A DNA stretch of 64,000 nucleotides, from positions 4,937,501 to 5,001,500 of the forward strand of contig NC_135556.1 of assembly GCF_964340395.1 (NCBI RefSeq). Direction: 5' to 3'. The translations under genes were made by a program, and so were the position numbers. This DNA comes from Glandiceps talaboti. Taxonomy: Eukaryota > Hemichordata > Enteropneusta > Spengelidae. The notes under the pieces are model-generated. The model was given only the letters and a program-made list of their open reading frames with translations. It searched no databases and was not told the DNA's origin. Of this stretch, positions 19,858-33,100 are shown piece by piece. The number at the start of each line of letters is the position of its first letter. Position 1 is the stretch's first letter.

Positions 19858-22800
19858 CTGCCAAAATATATCTGTATAAGTTAAAGTGTAGGTATTAAAG
19901 CCATACAGTTGTATAATAATGTATTGAGAACAAAATTTGGGTATTGAAGACAATTTTCAAGTACTCTATGGCTTTCGATAATGTGTATGGTTTGAAATTT
20001 TATGCCACTAAATGGCCTCCAGTCAGGGTCGTAGCCTGACCAAATTGCCAAGGGGGCAGAACTTTGTCTTGGGTAATCTTGCATTTAAAATTTAGAAAAG
20101 TGCTAATTTACATACATTTGCGTGCAATTTACATAATATATATTTTAGCATACGCAATTAAATATATATCATATGTAAGGTCAGAAAAAATAAAAAAAAT
20201 GCTGGTCAACGGGTAACCTAACCCATCACAATAGGTAAGTAGGTCGATTTCATTTATTGTCAATGCTTGACAAGGATAAAACAAACCATATATAATGATA
20301 GCAAAATATTTCAGGTCAAGTTTAGATAGAACTTATTCAGTCATCTTGATACTATCTCATGCAATTTGTCTGTATAGCTACAGTTAGGAAATGTACACAA
20401 TTTACGGTTAAACAAATGGTGTAGTTCCTCTCACCCTCTCTTCTCAAACAATGTTGAGGCCCGCCAATTGAAACTCAAGCATTATTTTAGCCACCACTTC
20501 TCAGGCTTCTGTCACCTACACTACAGTGGAGATATAAAATCATATGGTACAATGATGCATTGGAAGGAGACAACTCCAAAGGTGAAAAAAATTGAAAATA
20601 TGACAGTGTAGGGGGCCATTTAGAAGCATAAAATATCAAACCATAGCATAGCATAGCATAGACATAATAAAATACCAGAATTGAAACAATTATGCTATGC
20701 ATTACATATTATTTGGAAGTGTATTTTGTTGTGGCAAACTTGAAGCTGAAAGATATTATGCGGATGTGCAAATGGTAAATTACTTCTCCTAAAGTTTAAT
20801 TTGGTTAAAAAAAAAAGAATAAAGAGCAAAACATTTGAAGACTTTCAGACTTTTGATGGCGCAATGGTCGTAAACTTTTGTTCAATTCTTTTTAGTGCAC
20901 ATTGGATATTTAATCTCAATTCATGCTTGTATGCAACATCAGAGCCAAGTAAACCACTGTATAAGATATTATATTATTTGGAATAGACTCAAATGTATAT
21001 TGTTACATGTACTATTCAGAAAATATAAAGAAATATCCTTAATTTTGAAAAAAATGAGAAGCCCGCATGAGGATATATTGCCCATCACCAGAAAAAAATA
21101 TATGGGTAGGTTGAACTGCTTTTTCATTTTTTCTGGCCTAATGTCGTATCTTTCGAAGTAGTTGCCGAAAAGATGTCACATTCAAAGTAAAAAATGGATG
21201 CTGCTTTCTCAAATAAGTAACACAACAAAATAATCATTTTCTTTACCCAACTCCCAAAACTGTTATGACCTCGTGAACTCAGTGGATTCTCCTTGTCATT
21301 ATCATTATAATGGCAATTGAAGTTTGGATTTTGATGTCGAAGGTACAGCTATGTTTACAAATTCAAGGCCATTCTTTCCATTAGCAAATTGTCGCTTCAA
21401 AATGAATTGCGGAATAACGCTAGTGTCAGTGTACAATGAGATAATTATATCAAACAACATTTTAACCAAAGACAACGTCGAACACAATTATTGAAAGTAA
21501 TATCTTCAAATAGTGGATCTTAAACTGCGTACCTAGTTTGATATTTTTTTCAGGGCCACCAAATATTCCAGAGATCTGCCGTTTTATCAGTATGAAATGT
21601 TTTAATATAAGGAACAATATGTAAATGAGATCGAGCGCATCTTCGGAGTCACTGCGTGCAGCATAGTAGGCGACCTCACGTTGAACGACTTTTTCCGTCC
21701 TTTTTTTGAGTTTCACTCGCTAATTGCGACTTGCTATTCTACAAATGAAGGAGACTTTCAAGACTGCTGTTACTCGCGGAAAATGCACAGTGCGTGTGCG
21801 CACTTCTTTTGTACTTTCCCGCACAAAGAATTTTTAATTTTCTGCAAAAAGTTACAATTTTTAACTGGACACATTTTTATTCAAAGTTAAGCCAGGGTAC
21901 AATAGCGATATAAGATACATATTAGCCAGGAGTCAGCAGTGTAAAGTCACTTTAGTGAACTATCCATTTAAATCGCGCATGCTAGGAATCGTCACGTAAA
22001 TAACGATTTTAATAACATCGCTATGCATTCAAAAAGTAGCTTTTTTTTCTTTCTTTTTCCCCCAAAATCTCAGGGGGGCAGCTGCCCCCCTTGCCCCCCC
22101 CCCGCAGGCTACGGTACATGTGTTTATTTTTAAAAAGTTTTTACCGTGTGGGAGGGGGACACCCCTCCCACGTATTCTCCGAGCCCAACATGCTCTCAGG
22201 GGGTGCTTTTTTTGCCCAAAATCAAGATCGAAAGAGAAAACCCTGCTTGAGAAGTATTTCCACTGAAATACAGATTACAGCTCCGACAATGTGAGACTTT
22301 TTTCAAAGCTCACATCTATTTGTAAAGAAATATCTCATTGTTATGTATGGATGCTAAAGTTGATTTCCATTGTTACAGTACCATACTGTACATCTCTGAA
22401 GTGATCGGGAGTTACTGTATAATTGCATAATATTAAAATAAGTGTGTGTGTGTGTGTGTGGGGGGGGCTCTACGAAAATTTCTGGGTACAGTTGGGGGGG
22501 TTGAGATTTTTTGAGAGCGCGAAGGGAGGGGGGGGGGGGGTCTGCGAAAAATGTTTTGACCAAAATATTTTCTCCCCAGGGCTCCCCCAGCCACAAATTC
22601 TGACCCCTGCCTTAGATATTAAGAAAGGCCACATTTTGGAGTACAGTTATTGCACTTTTCATAAATGTATATTATTAAAAATATATATGATCTGTATGTA
22701 TTTTCCATTGATTATCTTTCCGAGGGAGGGTATGTCGGAAGGATACTCAATGGGGTGATATAATATTGTCATTTTATTTTTAGGCAGCATGTTTTATAAA

Positions 22801-23971
22801 TTGTACGCAAGCAACATATAACATTAATCGGAGAAAAAATTATGGAACCTACACAAATAAACAAATTTTCGATTTTAAGGGTCGGGGGAGCTAACCAAGG
22901 AGTCGCCTGTACATAGAACATGATCCCCCCAAAAAATAAAATTTTGCGTTGTCATAAGAACAAAGTACGATTGTACTGAATGGCAATAGTTATCTATGGA
23001 AAATAATACATAAACAAACAACAAACAAACAAACACTCTGACTGGGTCTTTATATGTCGAAAGTTTAGACAAATAAAAACCCACTTTTGCATTATATATT
23101 GCTAATGCTCGGAGAGTAATTAATACTGTGTGGAGAAATCTGAGTGTTGAGAAAAAAAAACAGTTTGAAGAACGCACAAATCACGATTGTGTAGCTAATT
23201 GTTACTAGGCCTACTAGCTCGTCCCCCCAACTCGTCCACGGTAAGCTGATGTTCGGCCACGGTAACACGGTCGTTTCATCTCATACATCTTTGAAGGATC
23301 ATTTGTCATCACGTTACTCCGTACCCCGGCTCCGTACGTTCTGGCGGATCGGGAGGATCGGTTCAAACATTTTTTTTATAATCTGGCACTTTGACATTTT
23401 TTGTCTTTTGGGGTCGGAAATGGATAAAATTATGATTTTCTGACATGTTGGAAAATGTTAGTATTTGACATGGGAAAAGACAAGATTTTTACACATAAAA
23501 TGAATCATGGATGAACGAAAATAAAGAAGAGGTTGCCCCCTCAACATCAAAATGGTTTATCCCAAATACTATTTACCTGAATGAGTCAACGAGAACAAAT
23601 ACCATATGATGTACGGTAACACTTGGATTGCTATTCTAACAAGTATTGTGTACTGTTTTAGATTCCAAATACATATCGTTTGAGGATGGATGCAATTCAT
23701 CCCGTGGGAAACTAACAGTTTGATATTTTTCAGTTGAATTCGATCTATGCAACCTTCTTACAAATAGTTTCGCCCATTCTTGAATACGAATAGCTATGTA
23801 AATAGCAAACGTTGTTGAAAGAAAGTGAATAAGGAATCGCTGACATCAGCGGTTACGAATTCGAGTCTCAATCTGAGCTTTGCTCAATTTTCACACGTGG
23901 ATCAGACGATAAATCGTCACAGTTCAGGCACACACTCCACACTACAACTCGTGGTACAAGAGGGCGACGAG

Positions 23972-24108
23972 ATGGCATCTACGGGACAAAGTGATGTCCA
24001 TAGCTTCAGTGCACTTGACTATGTTATCTTTTCATCAATGTTAGCGATATCCGCTGCGACTGGTATATACCATGCCTTCGCAAAAGGAGGTCAGAGAACA
24101 ACAAGCCA
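23972..24108 (+). CDS. SLC5-like exon 1 (start codon)
   Basis: Encodes residues 1-45, MASTGQSDVHSFSALDYVIF through GGQRTTS. The frame is open upstream to about 23825 but has no ATG there. The donor is GTAAGT. Confidence 0.9.
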
Positions 24109-27100
24109 GTAAGTAAATTACATTACAAGTAATACAACGTAGTATTACATTTACAACATTGTTTGCACGGCCATCCATGTAGTGTTTCATGATTTATCGT
24201 GTAATCACGGCACAGTCCGAATGTCCCCAACGTGGACTTTGATCGTAGTATTACGCACCATAACACGGTGCACCAAACTGTGGTGCTAGTATAGTAGTAT
24301 ATATTAGAACGTAAAAACGTTACACACGTTGGGCCCGATGATCTGTGTCGACCACTTCCCGGTGTTCCCCACCCCCTATTAGTAAATACATCTACAAGTG
24401 CAATAGTACGACTTTGACTGACCATGACGAATACACCAAAATAGTGTTTTCGTGTACAACACACGAAGTACACTCACGGCTTGAAATAGATCTAAAACAA
24501 AGCAATCAGAACGACGTTTTGTTGAGTAGTAAAATTTTACTCTTGCTGATGTAAGCGGTTTAATTGTGTGTGATTCAATGCGTCATGTTTGAGCAAGCAA
24601 CTATCGGGTAAAAGGTCACGAACCCGACGGAACCAGGTTATTTCATTTTTTTCTCCGTTTGAACCAATCACAGGTAGATTTCGAATGATGGCCTTACACT
24701 TACAACTTATTCGTACCGCCATGAACTAATGAACCAGAAATCCTGTTTACAAAGATGGTGCATTACATGGACGAAATATGATAACATTTATTCTAATTGC
24801 CCAGTATTTTATATCATGTAAAGCTAAATTTAGATGTTATTATATATATTTGTAACAATTTGAGTTATTAGTAATATTACTGTAACAATTTGTAACATGT
24901 GAGATGTAATTTGTAAACAAACGAGCGCTTTCCCAAGGAAATTTTGATTGAAAAAGGCCTTGTCTAGATAATTCTTGATAAAAATGCTAGTATATTGAAC
25001 AAATATTTGATCCATATAATTAATGTAGATTATACAAAAACAATATGAAATATAACAATACAATGTAATTATGCTACCAGTGAACTGTCTGCAGATTGCC
25101 ATAGTTATGATGTTCTAGCTGTCTGTGTGAAAAAAACAAGCAATTTTAAATTTGTGAATCGAAAGTCTTGCTTGCACTTTCCTAAATTATGAATGCTTTA
25201 CTGATAATGTACTGCACTGCTATGTTATAAAGCCTGAGTGACAGTGGAATTTGTGTACATGTTCACTGGCAAGTACTGGTTGTACTGTGTATCTCATAAT
25301 TTTCAGCTCAGGGGTTTTTGGTATTGATATTTTTGTATCCATACTAGATGATAATATATATGATATTACAGATATGTGTATAATGTTGTACCATGTCTTC
25401 ACCAGTTGTATCTCTAGACAATTCTTTGTGCTCCTTATTTTTCTCTCCTCAAATTTTCGTAAAAGTAATTTAATGAAGTAAAACAATTTACGTCATCTGA
25501 TCTTTTTATTAGCGAAGAATATACTGCGTCAACCTACATGAAAAGAAAGGTTCAATCCTTTAGCCAGTGACATTCTCCAAAAGAAGTGGACTTTTATTTA
25601 ATATTCATGTGCATTTTTGTGTTATCAGTAATCTAGGATTAAGAGATTATTATCAGCTCCTTATACTCACAAGATAAAGTTCAATGCCATATACCCCTAA
25701 TTATTCAGAAGATATCACAGTTGCTATGGAAATGCAAGTCTCCTGCATCTTACCTCAGACCACTAGGTTTTACCTTCTAGTAAATGTCATTCTACAGAGC
25801 AAGTTTTTGCAGATTTTCATCAGCGTGTAACAGACAGTCTGTGAGTGATTCATGGATGAAAGGAAGTATGGAGCTGTGATGACGCTTCCTTGTCAAGGAT
25901 GTCATGATTTCCATACACAAAAATGTAGTATTTAAACCATTTATGTGCCTTATATTGCAGTAGCTAACAAATCAACCACACATTACAGTTCAATTCTGAT
26001 AACTGGCTTTTTAATTGTATAAAGTATAACAAGCTTGTAAGCAGTGTTTTGCCTGTTCCATTGACGATAGATTTTGTCAAAGTGGATGTTTGTATTTTCT
26101 ACTGCTATTATTAAGCATTGAAAAAAGCATTACTCACTGAATACATTTGGTGCTATAAGAATTGAATGATGATAACATGTACCAATAAATGAATATACAA
26201 GGGCACTAACAATATGATTGATTTGTACAAAGTCTAATAGGATATACAGACAATAGACTAGTGTAATATACTAATAGGTATGGCTGCAAACATTTCTCAT
26301 ATAGTCTGGCCATAAAATTAAAAACAGAATTGAGAGTTGGAATATTTAGTTTTCACTTTAGATATATAATATTATGTATATACAAGAAGGGTTGCCATGT
26401 TTTTGTTTAGGTTGTGGAAACCCTAACAGAAGTGTCTAAATTTAGTTGCATAGAGCTTCCCATAAAATCATATTTTTTTAGGAACTCCAATAACTATAGT
26501 ATTGGCAAACGTACTGTGTGCAGAAAAAATGTTGGAAATGTGTTTTACCATAAAAGCAATAAACTGAGCACTGCTAGCTAGGTAAAAACCTAATGCTGAT
26601 AGTCATGTACAATATCACTTGTAATTAATGTGATCAATCAATTGTGAGGGGGGTGGGGGTGGGTGGGTGGGTGCGGGGGTGTTGTGGTGGTGGAGATACT
26701 GGTTGAAAATCAAAGTGGCTAGATTTGCCTAAAACTTTCAACATGTGTGAGCTTGTTTCCTGTTCACTTGACATTGATATTAAAATCTGGTCATTTGCCA
26801 TCTTGTTTTCAAAGTAATCATTGATCATTTGATCTTACAGTTGTAAAAAATGAAGAAAAAAAAAGGTTAAAATGCAATGAAGGATAGAAATATCTTTATT
26901 ATTATGTTGTTTTAACAAAACATGTACTACTACACCTTGTACCGATACAATAAGAGAATGAATATTTAATAAAATTTGAATTGTTCCCAAACACAGTTGT
27001 CATAATCTCTATTTGCATGTCCATGTAATAAACCATGGATAACAACAATTTCCGGTAACAGCTGATACCTAAAGTCTCTGAATCACCCATTTTCAGTTTT

Positions 27101-30100
27101 ATAACAGACAATGTATACTAATGCACACATAGGCTGATGGAACACAAAAGGTTTTTTAATGCTCCTTTTTCCATTGTTGTTATTTTCCGGAAATGTTTTT
27201 GAGTTGATTTCCTGGATTTTTGTGTAAACTGATGAACAGGATTGTATGGTGTCATGCGTCATTGTGTGGAAAGGACATGATGGAAAAGACATCCCAAAAA
27301 TTATACAAGAGTAAAATCCAAAACAACATAATACAGTCCTAGTTTAGTTGCCATGGTAACTATAAATTGAGTGAGGTTTTCTTGTGACTCTTTGTGGTCT
27401 CTTGTTTGCAAGAAACTGGTCAATATGTTACAATTTTACAAGATTTATTCAATTTGTCTTGGGTGTTTACTGAGTTGATGCAGACTGATGACCCTCAGGA
27501 ATATTTCACACAGATTAGAAATGGGGGATTTCCAAATAAAGGGAACTAAGCTTTCCTGTTGGTGTTAATCCCTTTTATAAATAATCTAATAAATTAGTTA
27601 TTTTCTATGTTAAATTTTAAGTCAACACTAACCAGTGGTAATCCTGTAGGTAAACACTTTATTGCAAAAAAAGTAAGTGGTCAGTGCATTAAATGGAAAA
27701 CAGCATGGCAGTAAATGAAGGTATTGTGTTTTCATAAACTTTGGCTTCTGGAGAATCTGAATCATTTCATGATTTCACATCACATAAATTCACGCGATTA
27801 CCAAGAATCACCTAATTGAAACTTTTGTTCTAGCCATAGGAACACTTTTGCATCACAGGACTTAGCAGACATGAATATGTATTAGATGGACATTGCATAT
27901 TCATGACTCCTAATTATTTATTACCATCAAGTTTAGATGAATAGTTGGTGGATTTTCTTGTCATGTAGTCAGCAGACATGCATTATACAAGAACACAAAT
28001 ATGATGATTGCTTTATTTGAAGGTAGTAACACACTCAGAAGTTAGAACGCCAATGTACTTCAATAATTTCAATTTATAAAAAGAACATCTAGGTATTCTT
28101 AACAGTTGACACACCCTTTGAATTACACACATGGGTATTACAGAGCACCTGGAGACCCTAGGGAAGAATGAATCATATAAAATGGCCTTGAATTCTTGAT
28201 CTGCAATAGCTTTTTACCTTATGCTAGAGAGTCAGAATAGAACAAGAAGGGCGACTTATTCTCAATATCTTCAATAGCTTTTTATTTTTATGCTAGAGGG
28301 TCAGAATGCAACCAGAAGATCAACTTACAGAATTAATGCAGTATTCTCACCATGTCTATTGTAATGTATGATAATGTAGCATGCAGAGCAAAAGTCATGA
28401 AATTGTTTAATAAATAATTTTTATTTCTAAGCGTATGATGTATCAAGGGACCAAAGTTTTTATTTTAAATAACAAATTAGTTGAGTTTCATTATGGATCT
28501 ATGTCATTAAGTATTATTTATCAATATGATAGTCAAATATAGTTTACTTTGGAATGGTGAATAAAACTGGAAAGTTATTACATGACTTCACATCACACAA
28601 GTTTTGCTTAATTTCCCATTACCATTGTAAAGCAATTATATTTCAATATTTTATTGATTCTTGGATTCATGAACAATATAATTATATTATACCATACATG
28701 AGCCATTTTAATAGAACAAGAAAAAATATGGAATATATACTGTAGTCATTCTACATTATGACAACGTGTGTCCATGTTACCACAATATACACATCTACAT
28801 CCACTGGTTTTGGTGTTTTCGAAATACGAGTCAAAACGTTAAAATTTACCATTACTTTTCCTGATTTTTCTTTGATATTACTGGCGCTGGTATAATTAAG
28901 TTATTCTCTAATATTTTTCTACATTCAGCCAGAAAATACTAGTGACCTAAGGGTTGTCACTACGAGTCCCTAAACCCATGGCTGAACGAAGAAAAATGTT
29001 GGGGAATAACATCTAAATATCCATATGCAAATGAATGCAAGATTGTTCAATGTGTATATTTATAAAAGTTTATAAACATAGGTTATGAAAGAACCCCATG
29101 ACATGTGAGCACTCCAGGTATATTTGCATTCATCTTGCAGTGTTTTCTGTCTCACTTTGCACTCACTTCACTCATGAGAGTGCAGCCACAAAGGACACCA
29201 CAAGTACGCATGCAAATACACCGCAGTGTGTAACAGAAGCACTTTAATGTGTCATGGATTTCTGTTAAATATGTATTATTGATATTAAAGTGAATTTATA
29301 AGTGGTTGTCACTCACTTGTGGTTTTGATTTCAATCACTTATTTTTATTGCAAATCTCTACCAATACACCAGTGATATTTAAAATATTTCTTGTAAATTA
29401 ATGTCCAATGATAAAATTGATACAACTGCTACAGAATTCATAGTGATTGTATCGAAAACTGATGTGTTTTAAAATATTTCCATAATATTACCTGTCACTC
29501 ATAAAATCAAATATACAATGTCATTACAGGTCGTTGACCTTTCAGAATCAATATTCCTAAATGATGATAAAACTAAAAATCAGTTATCAGAGTAATTTAA
29601 GAGTCTTCCTCTTTTATATGATGCAAACCAAAGTGACATTGAACTGTTTGACTCAGCCTTCAGTTTTATACAGTGTCTCAGTAGAATACATATTATTACA
29701 CCTAGAGGAAATGTGAGTCATCGTTTGGCTAATTTCAATGCCAACAGCAATACTAACACTCCAAAGAAAATCTATTAAATTCAAATCCTGGCGACATGTA
29801 AGCTTATTCAGGTTGCATATATGTTTGAGTTGTGCCGACTTGTGTATATTACTGTACACAGCACTCATCATGTACATGTTTATTACATCTGTACGTCTAT
29901 CTTGCATGGATTGATGGCAGTGAGTTCTGTGTAACTTTAGGCTGGTCTGTAAGATACTACATTCATGCCACACTATTAGATAGCACTCAAAGCTTGATAC
30001 AAAAATGTAAGGGTTGAACAACACAATGTGTCTTTATATTAATACATGTTACAGTTTAGACTTGAGCATATTTCATAGCATTTGAACATTTATATTATCT

Positions 30101-33100
30101 CGTTTGGATGGGGTAATGCTGTAATATAACGTACCCCACGTTTTTCAAGTACATTTTAAACAACAATATTGGATTACAGTTATATTTAAGTGAGAAGAAT
30201 AGTTTTCTAGCAGAGAGCTATAAAAAAAAAGTCGGTCCTGAATGAACATGCGATCCTATTCATACCTTATACCTTAATGGAGCCACTGATACAATGTCAG
30301 TTATCTGAGATGTGTGGCACCACTGATACAATGTCAGATATCCAAGATGTACGGCACCACTGATTGAATGGAAGATCATGGGATTAAAAAAGTAGAATTG
30401 AATTGACTCCAGAAATTAAAGTGAAATTTCAAAAAATGTTTTTTGATTACTTTATTTTAATATAAACTGTGATATTTGTATCAAAATATATTTTCTACAA
30501 GTTTAATTAATATATCTTGTGAGGTTACACTCTCTATGAAATTGTATCTAGATATTTATGATTGAGATGATTTGAAAGCTGCCTTTATGAGAGTATTATA
30601 TAATGCCAAAATCAATGCAATCACAATACTGCACTTGAATAGGTATAGTTGTACACTCTCCAGATTTAGTGATAACTGATATGATATACAATAACAATAA
30701 ACATAAGTAATTGCTTCAATCAATACAGAAATTACATAATTTTTATGATAAATGTATTGTTCAGTGTGCTCATTCTATAATTTTTATTTGTACCTATTGT
30801 ACAACAAGTACATGTTAAAAAAATAAAGTGATAAAGTTGATGGCGCCTCCACAAAAAAAGAAAACATTGTGTAAATTTAATTAACAAATATCAAGGTAAG
30901 CTCCATACCTCTACAGCTGTGTAAAAATAGTCATCACATTCAACTGTAGAAACAAGACCCTTATCTCACTCAACTAACAAAGAAAATGATGGGTGAATAA
31001 TGTCAAAATAAGATAAAATGAGGGTTATAGTGTAAGGAAGATTAATTACAATGCTTAGTGTGGTAAACATACAATAACAAGGATAAAATGAAGACAATGT
31101 GCAGATTTAAAAACCTAAAAAACACAAAATATTTACAAACAAATGATAAAATTACACACAGCAAATAAAAGCAAGATATTTGAATACAATATACAGGCCA
31201 GTGACATTTATTCAATTTGCGTACTTGAAATTGGCATAAAAAGTCTTTGCTTGTAGTATGAAAGATTTCAATAACAATAAGTACCAGTGGTCGTAGCCTT
31301 GGTCTATCACTTCTGTCTATTCTTCTGTCATGACATTCTTGTCCTAGTAGTAACACATTGGAAATGTATCACATGACATAAAATTAGTGTTTAAATACAA
31401 GTAGTGATTTTGGTCCTATGTAGTTTTTATCTGCCAATCTTGAGAGTATTTTGATGACATAAAATGTAGTCATTGTCAACACTCTGAACAATTACAAATG
31501 ATAAATTCCCATGCAATGTTTATGCATAGACAGTAGAGGGGGTCTCCCCCTCTACTGTCTATGGTTTTATATGGTACAACATCTTGTAATCTTAACACTC
31601 CAAATTTTGTGCAAATGAATAAACTGCATAAATCACCGTAGACTGAGAGTTTGTCATTGTGTATATACTCCTGTACGGTGAAAAAAGTTTTATGATACAT
31701 TTTGTACATGTAACATGGCCTCAGAAAATAGGGTAGGATTTTATTTTGTTTTATGATATTTTAATTGTTTCAACCCCAAAACAAATGAAATGATGGTCAG
31801 AATACTTCTTCTGTGATAGTTTGATGAATTATGGATAGGCATCACTGGGGGAAAGAACACAGATGTGCATGAAGGGCAAGAAGACAAAATTTCATTATCA
31901 TATCTTTTTGTTTTAAATGTTTCAAAAATGTTAAGGGCTGGCAGCTTAAACTAGGATCGGTCGGGTTATTGGAAACATACATTTTTTTTATTTTATTTTG
32001 TATAACCATAAATGAGTAATTACAGAAGTATACACATAACAATGAATCAGCCAGTCTAGATTACTAGTCTAATAGACTGAAATTTCTTATTTTCAACATT
32101 TTAGGTTTCTGGTAGCTGACCGAAGTATGAATGGCATACCTATAGCAATGTCATTAGTGGTATCATTTCTGTCTCCTATAACCATCCTTGGAATGCCAGC
32201 AGAAACCTTCTCCAATGGAGCTCAGTATTCCTTGTATGTACTCTGTTTACTGTGGGTCTTTCCAGCAGTCTCTCTCATCCTGGTGCCAGTTTTCCATGGA
32301 TTGAAGTTAACAAGTGCATATGAGGTGAGTTTTAGGTACTTTATTGGAGGTTATGTGATTGTGTCTGGCTAGTTAAAAATTGAAACATTTCTAATAAAAG
32401 TATGCGTGTCCATTCCTTGCTGGATCTCAGACATTTTTTTGTCTGTCTCACAGCATGTGTTAACCAAACCACACAGTGGGGGAAAGTGTCACCATTCCAA
32501 TATTAACATAAATTGTATGTCAGTTTTCTAGGCCATTGAATTTGTACTAAATTCCATAATGTCATTTATTAAAACATGGTTTGAGGTACTGTGCACTTGA
32601 ATCTCTGCTACTCTTCAAATCTGTCCAGACTTCAGTAAACTGTAGCAAACCAATATAGTATCTCTTTATCAAAGTCCACATCTTTTGACTGTCAATTCAT
32701 TTCAAATTCTGTTTTGTTCTTACAGTACATGAGTTTACGGTTCCACTTCAGTCTTCGAATGATTTCCTCATTCATATTTATAATCCAGACTTCATTTTAT
32801 ATGGCAGTAACTCTGATTGGTCCAGCTCTCGCTATTGAAGCAGGTGAGTCATGCAGTACATTTTATCATATACCCGGTGTTATATCCATATCACCTCCAT
32901 TGTAATTCAGTGGGTGACAGTGCCCTTACATTCATGTAACTAATAATTGGCACACTTTGCCCAAATAAGGTTAGTTACATGAATTGTTTTAACCATTATT
33001 TGCTCCAAAAATAAGCAAAATAAATGGATTTTAACATTCCATAGGGTATATCATAACTAGATATGGGTTTTATGGCCCTCCATAGTAAGGCTAATGTCTG

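Larger units (their letters stand above)
16851..23971. other. Divergent spacer between RNF121 and the SLC5-like gene
   Basis: A 7.1-kb spacer with no intact gene recognised. It must hold the RNF121 promoter at its left end and the symporter promoter at its right end. It contains microsatellites, G-runs near 18576-18606 and 22460-22540, a G+C-richer patch at about 18240-18440, and a decayed coding remnant at 18660-19200. Confidence 0.6.
24109..32104 (+). other. SLC5-like intron 1 (8 kb)
   Basis: A+T-rich sequence with no exon recognised on either strand. It holds a perfect hairpin at 31525-31563, a dispersed-repeat segment at 31929-31995 and short local duplications (about 28200-28330 and 30290-30360). 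Its length and first position make it a likely place for regulatory elements, but none can be named. Confidence 0.55.

Noticed and set aside
23825-23971. N-terminal extension of the symporter
   Set aside because: The frame is open upstream but contains no ATG; the family N-terminus is short, so ATG 23972 is preferred.
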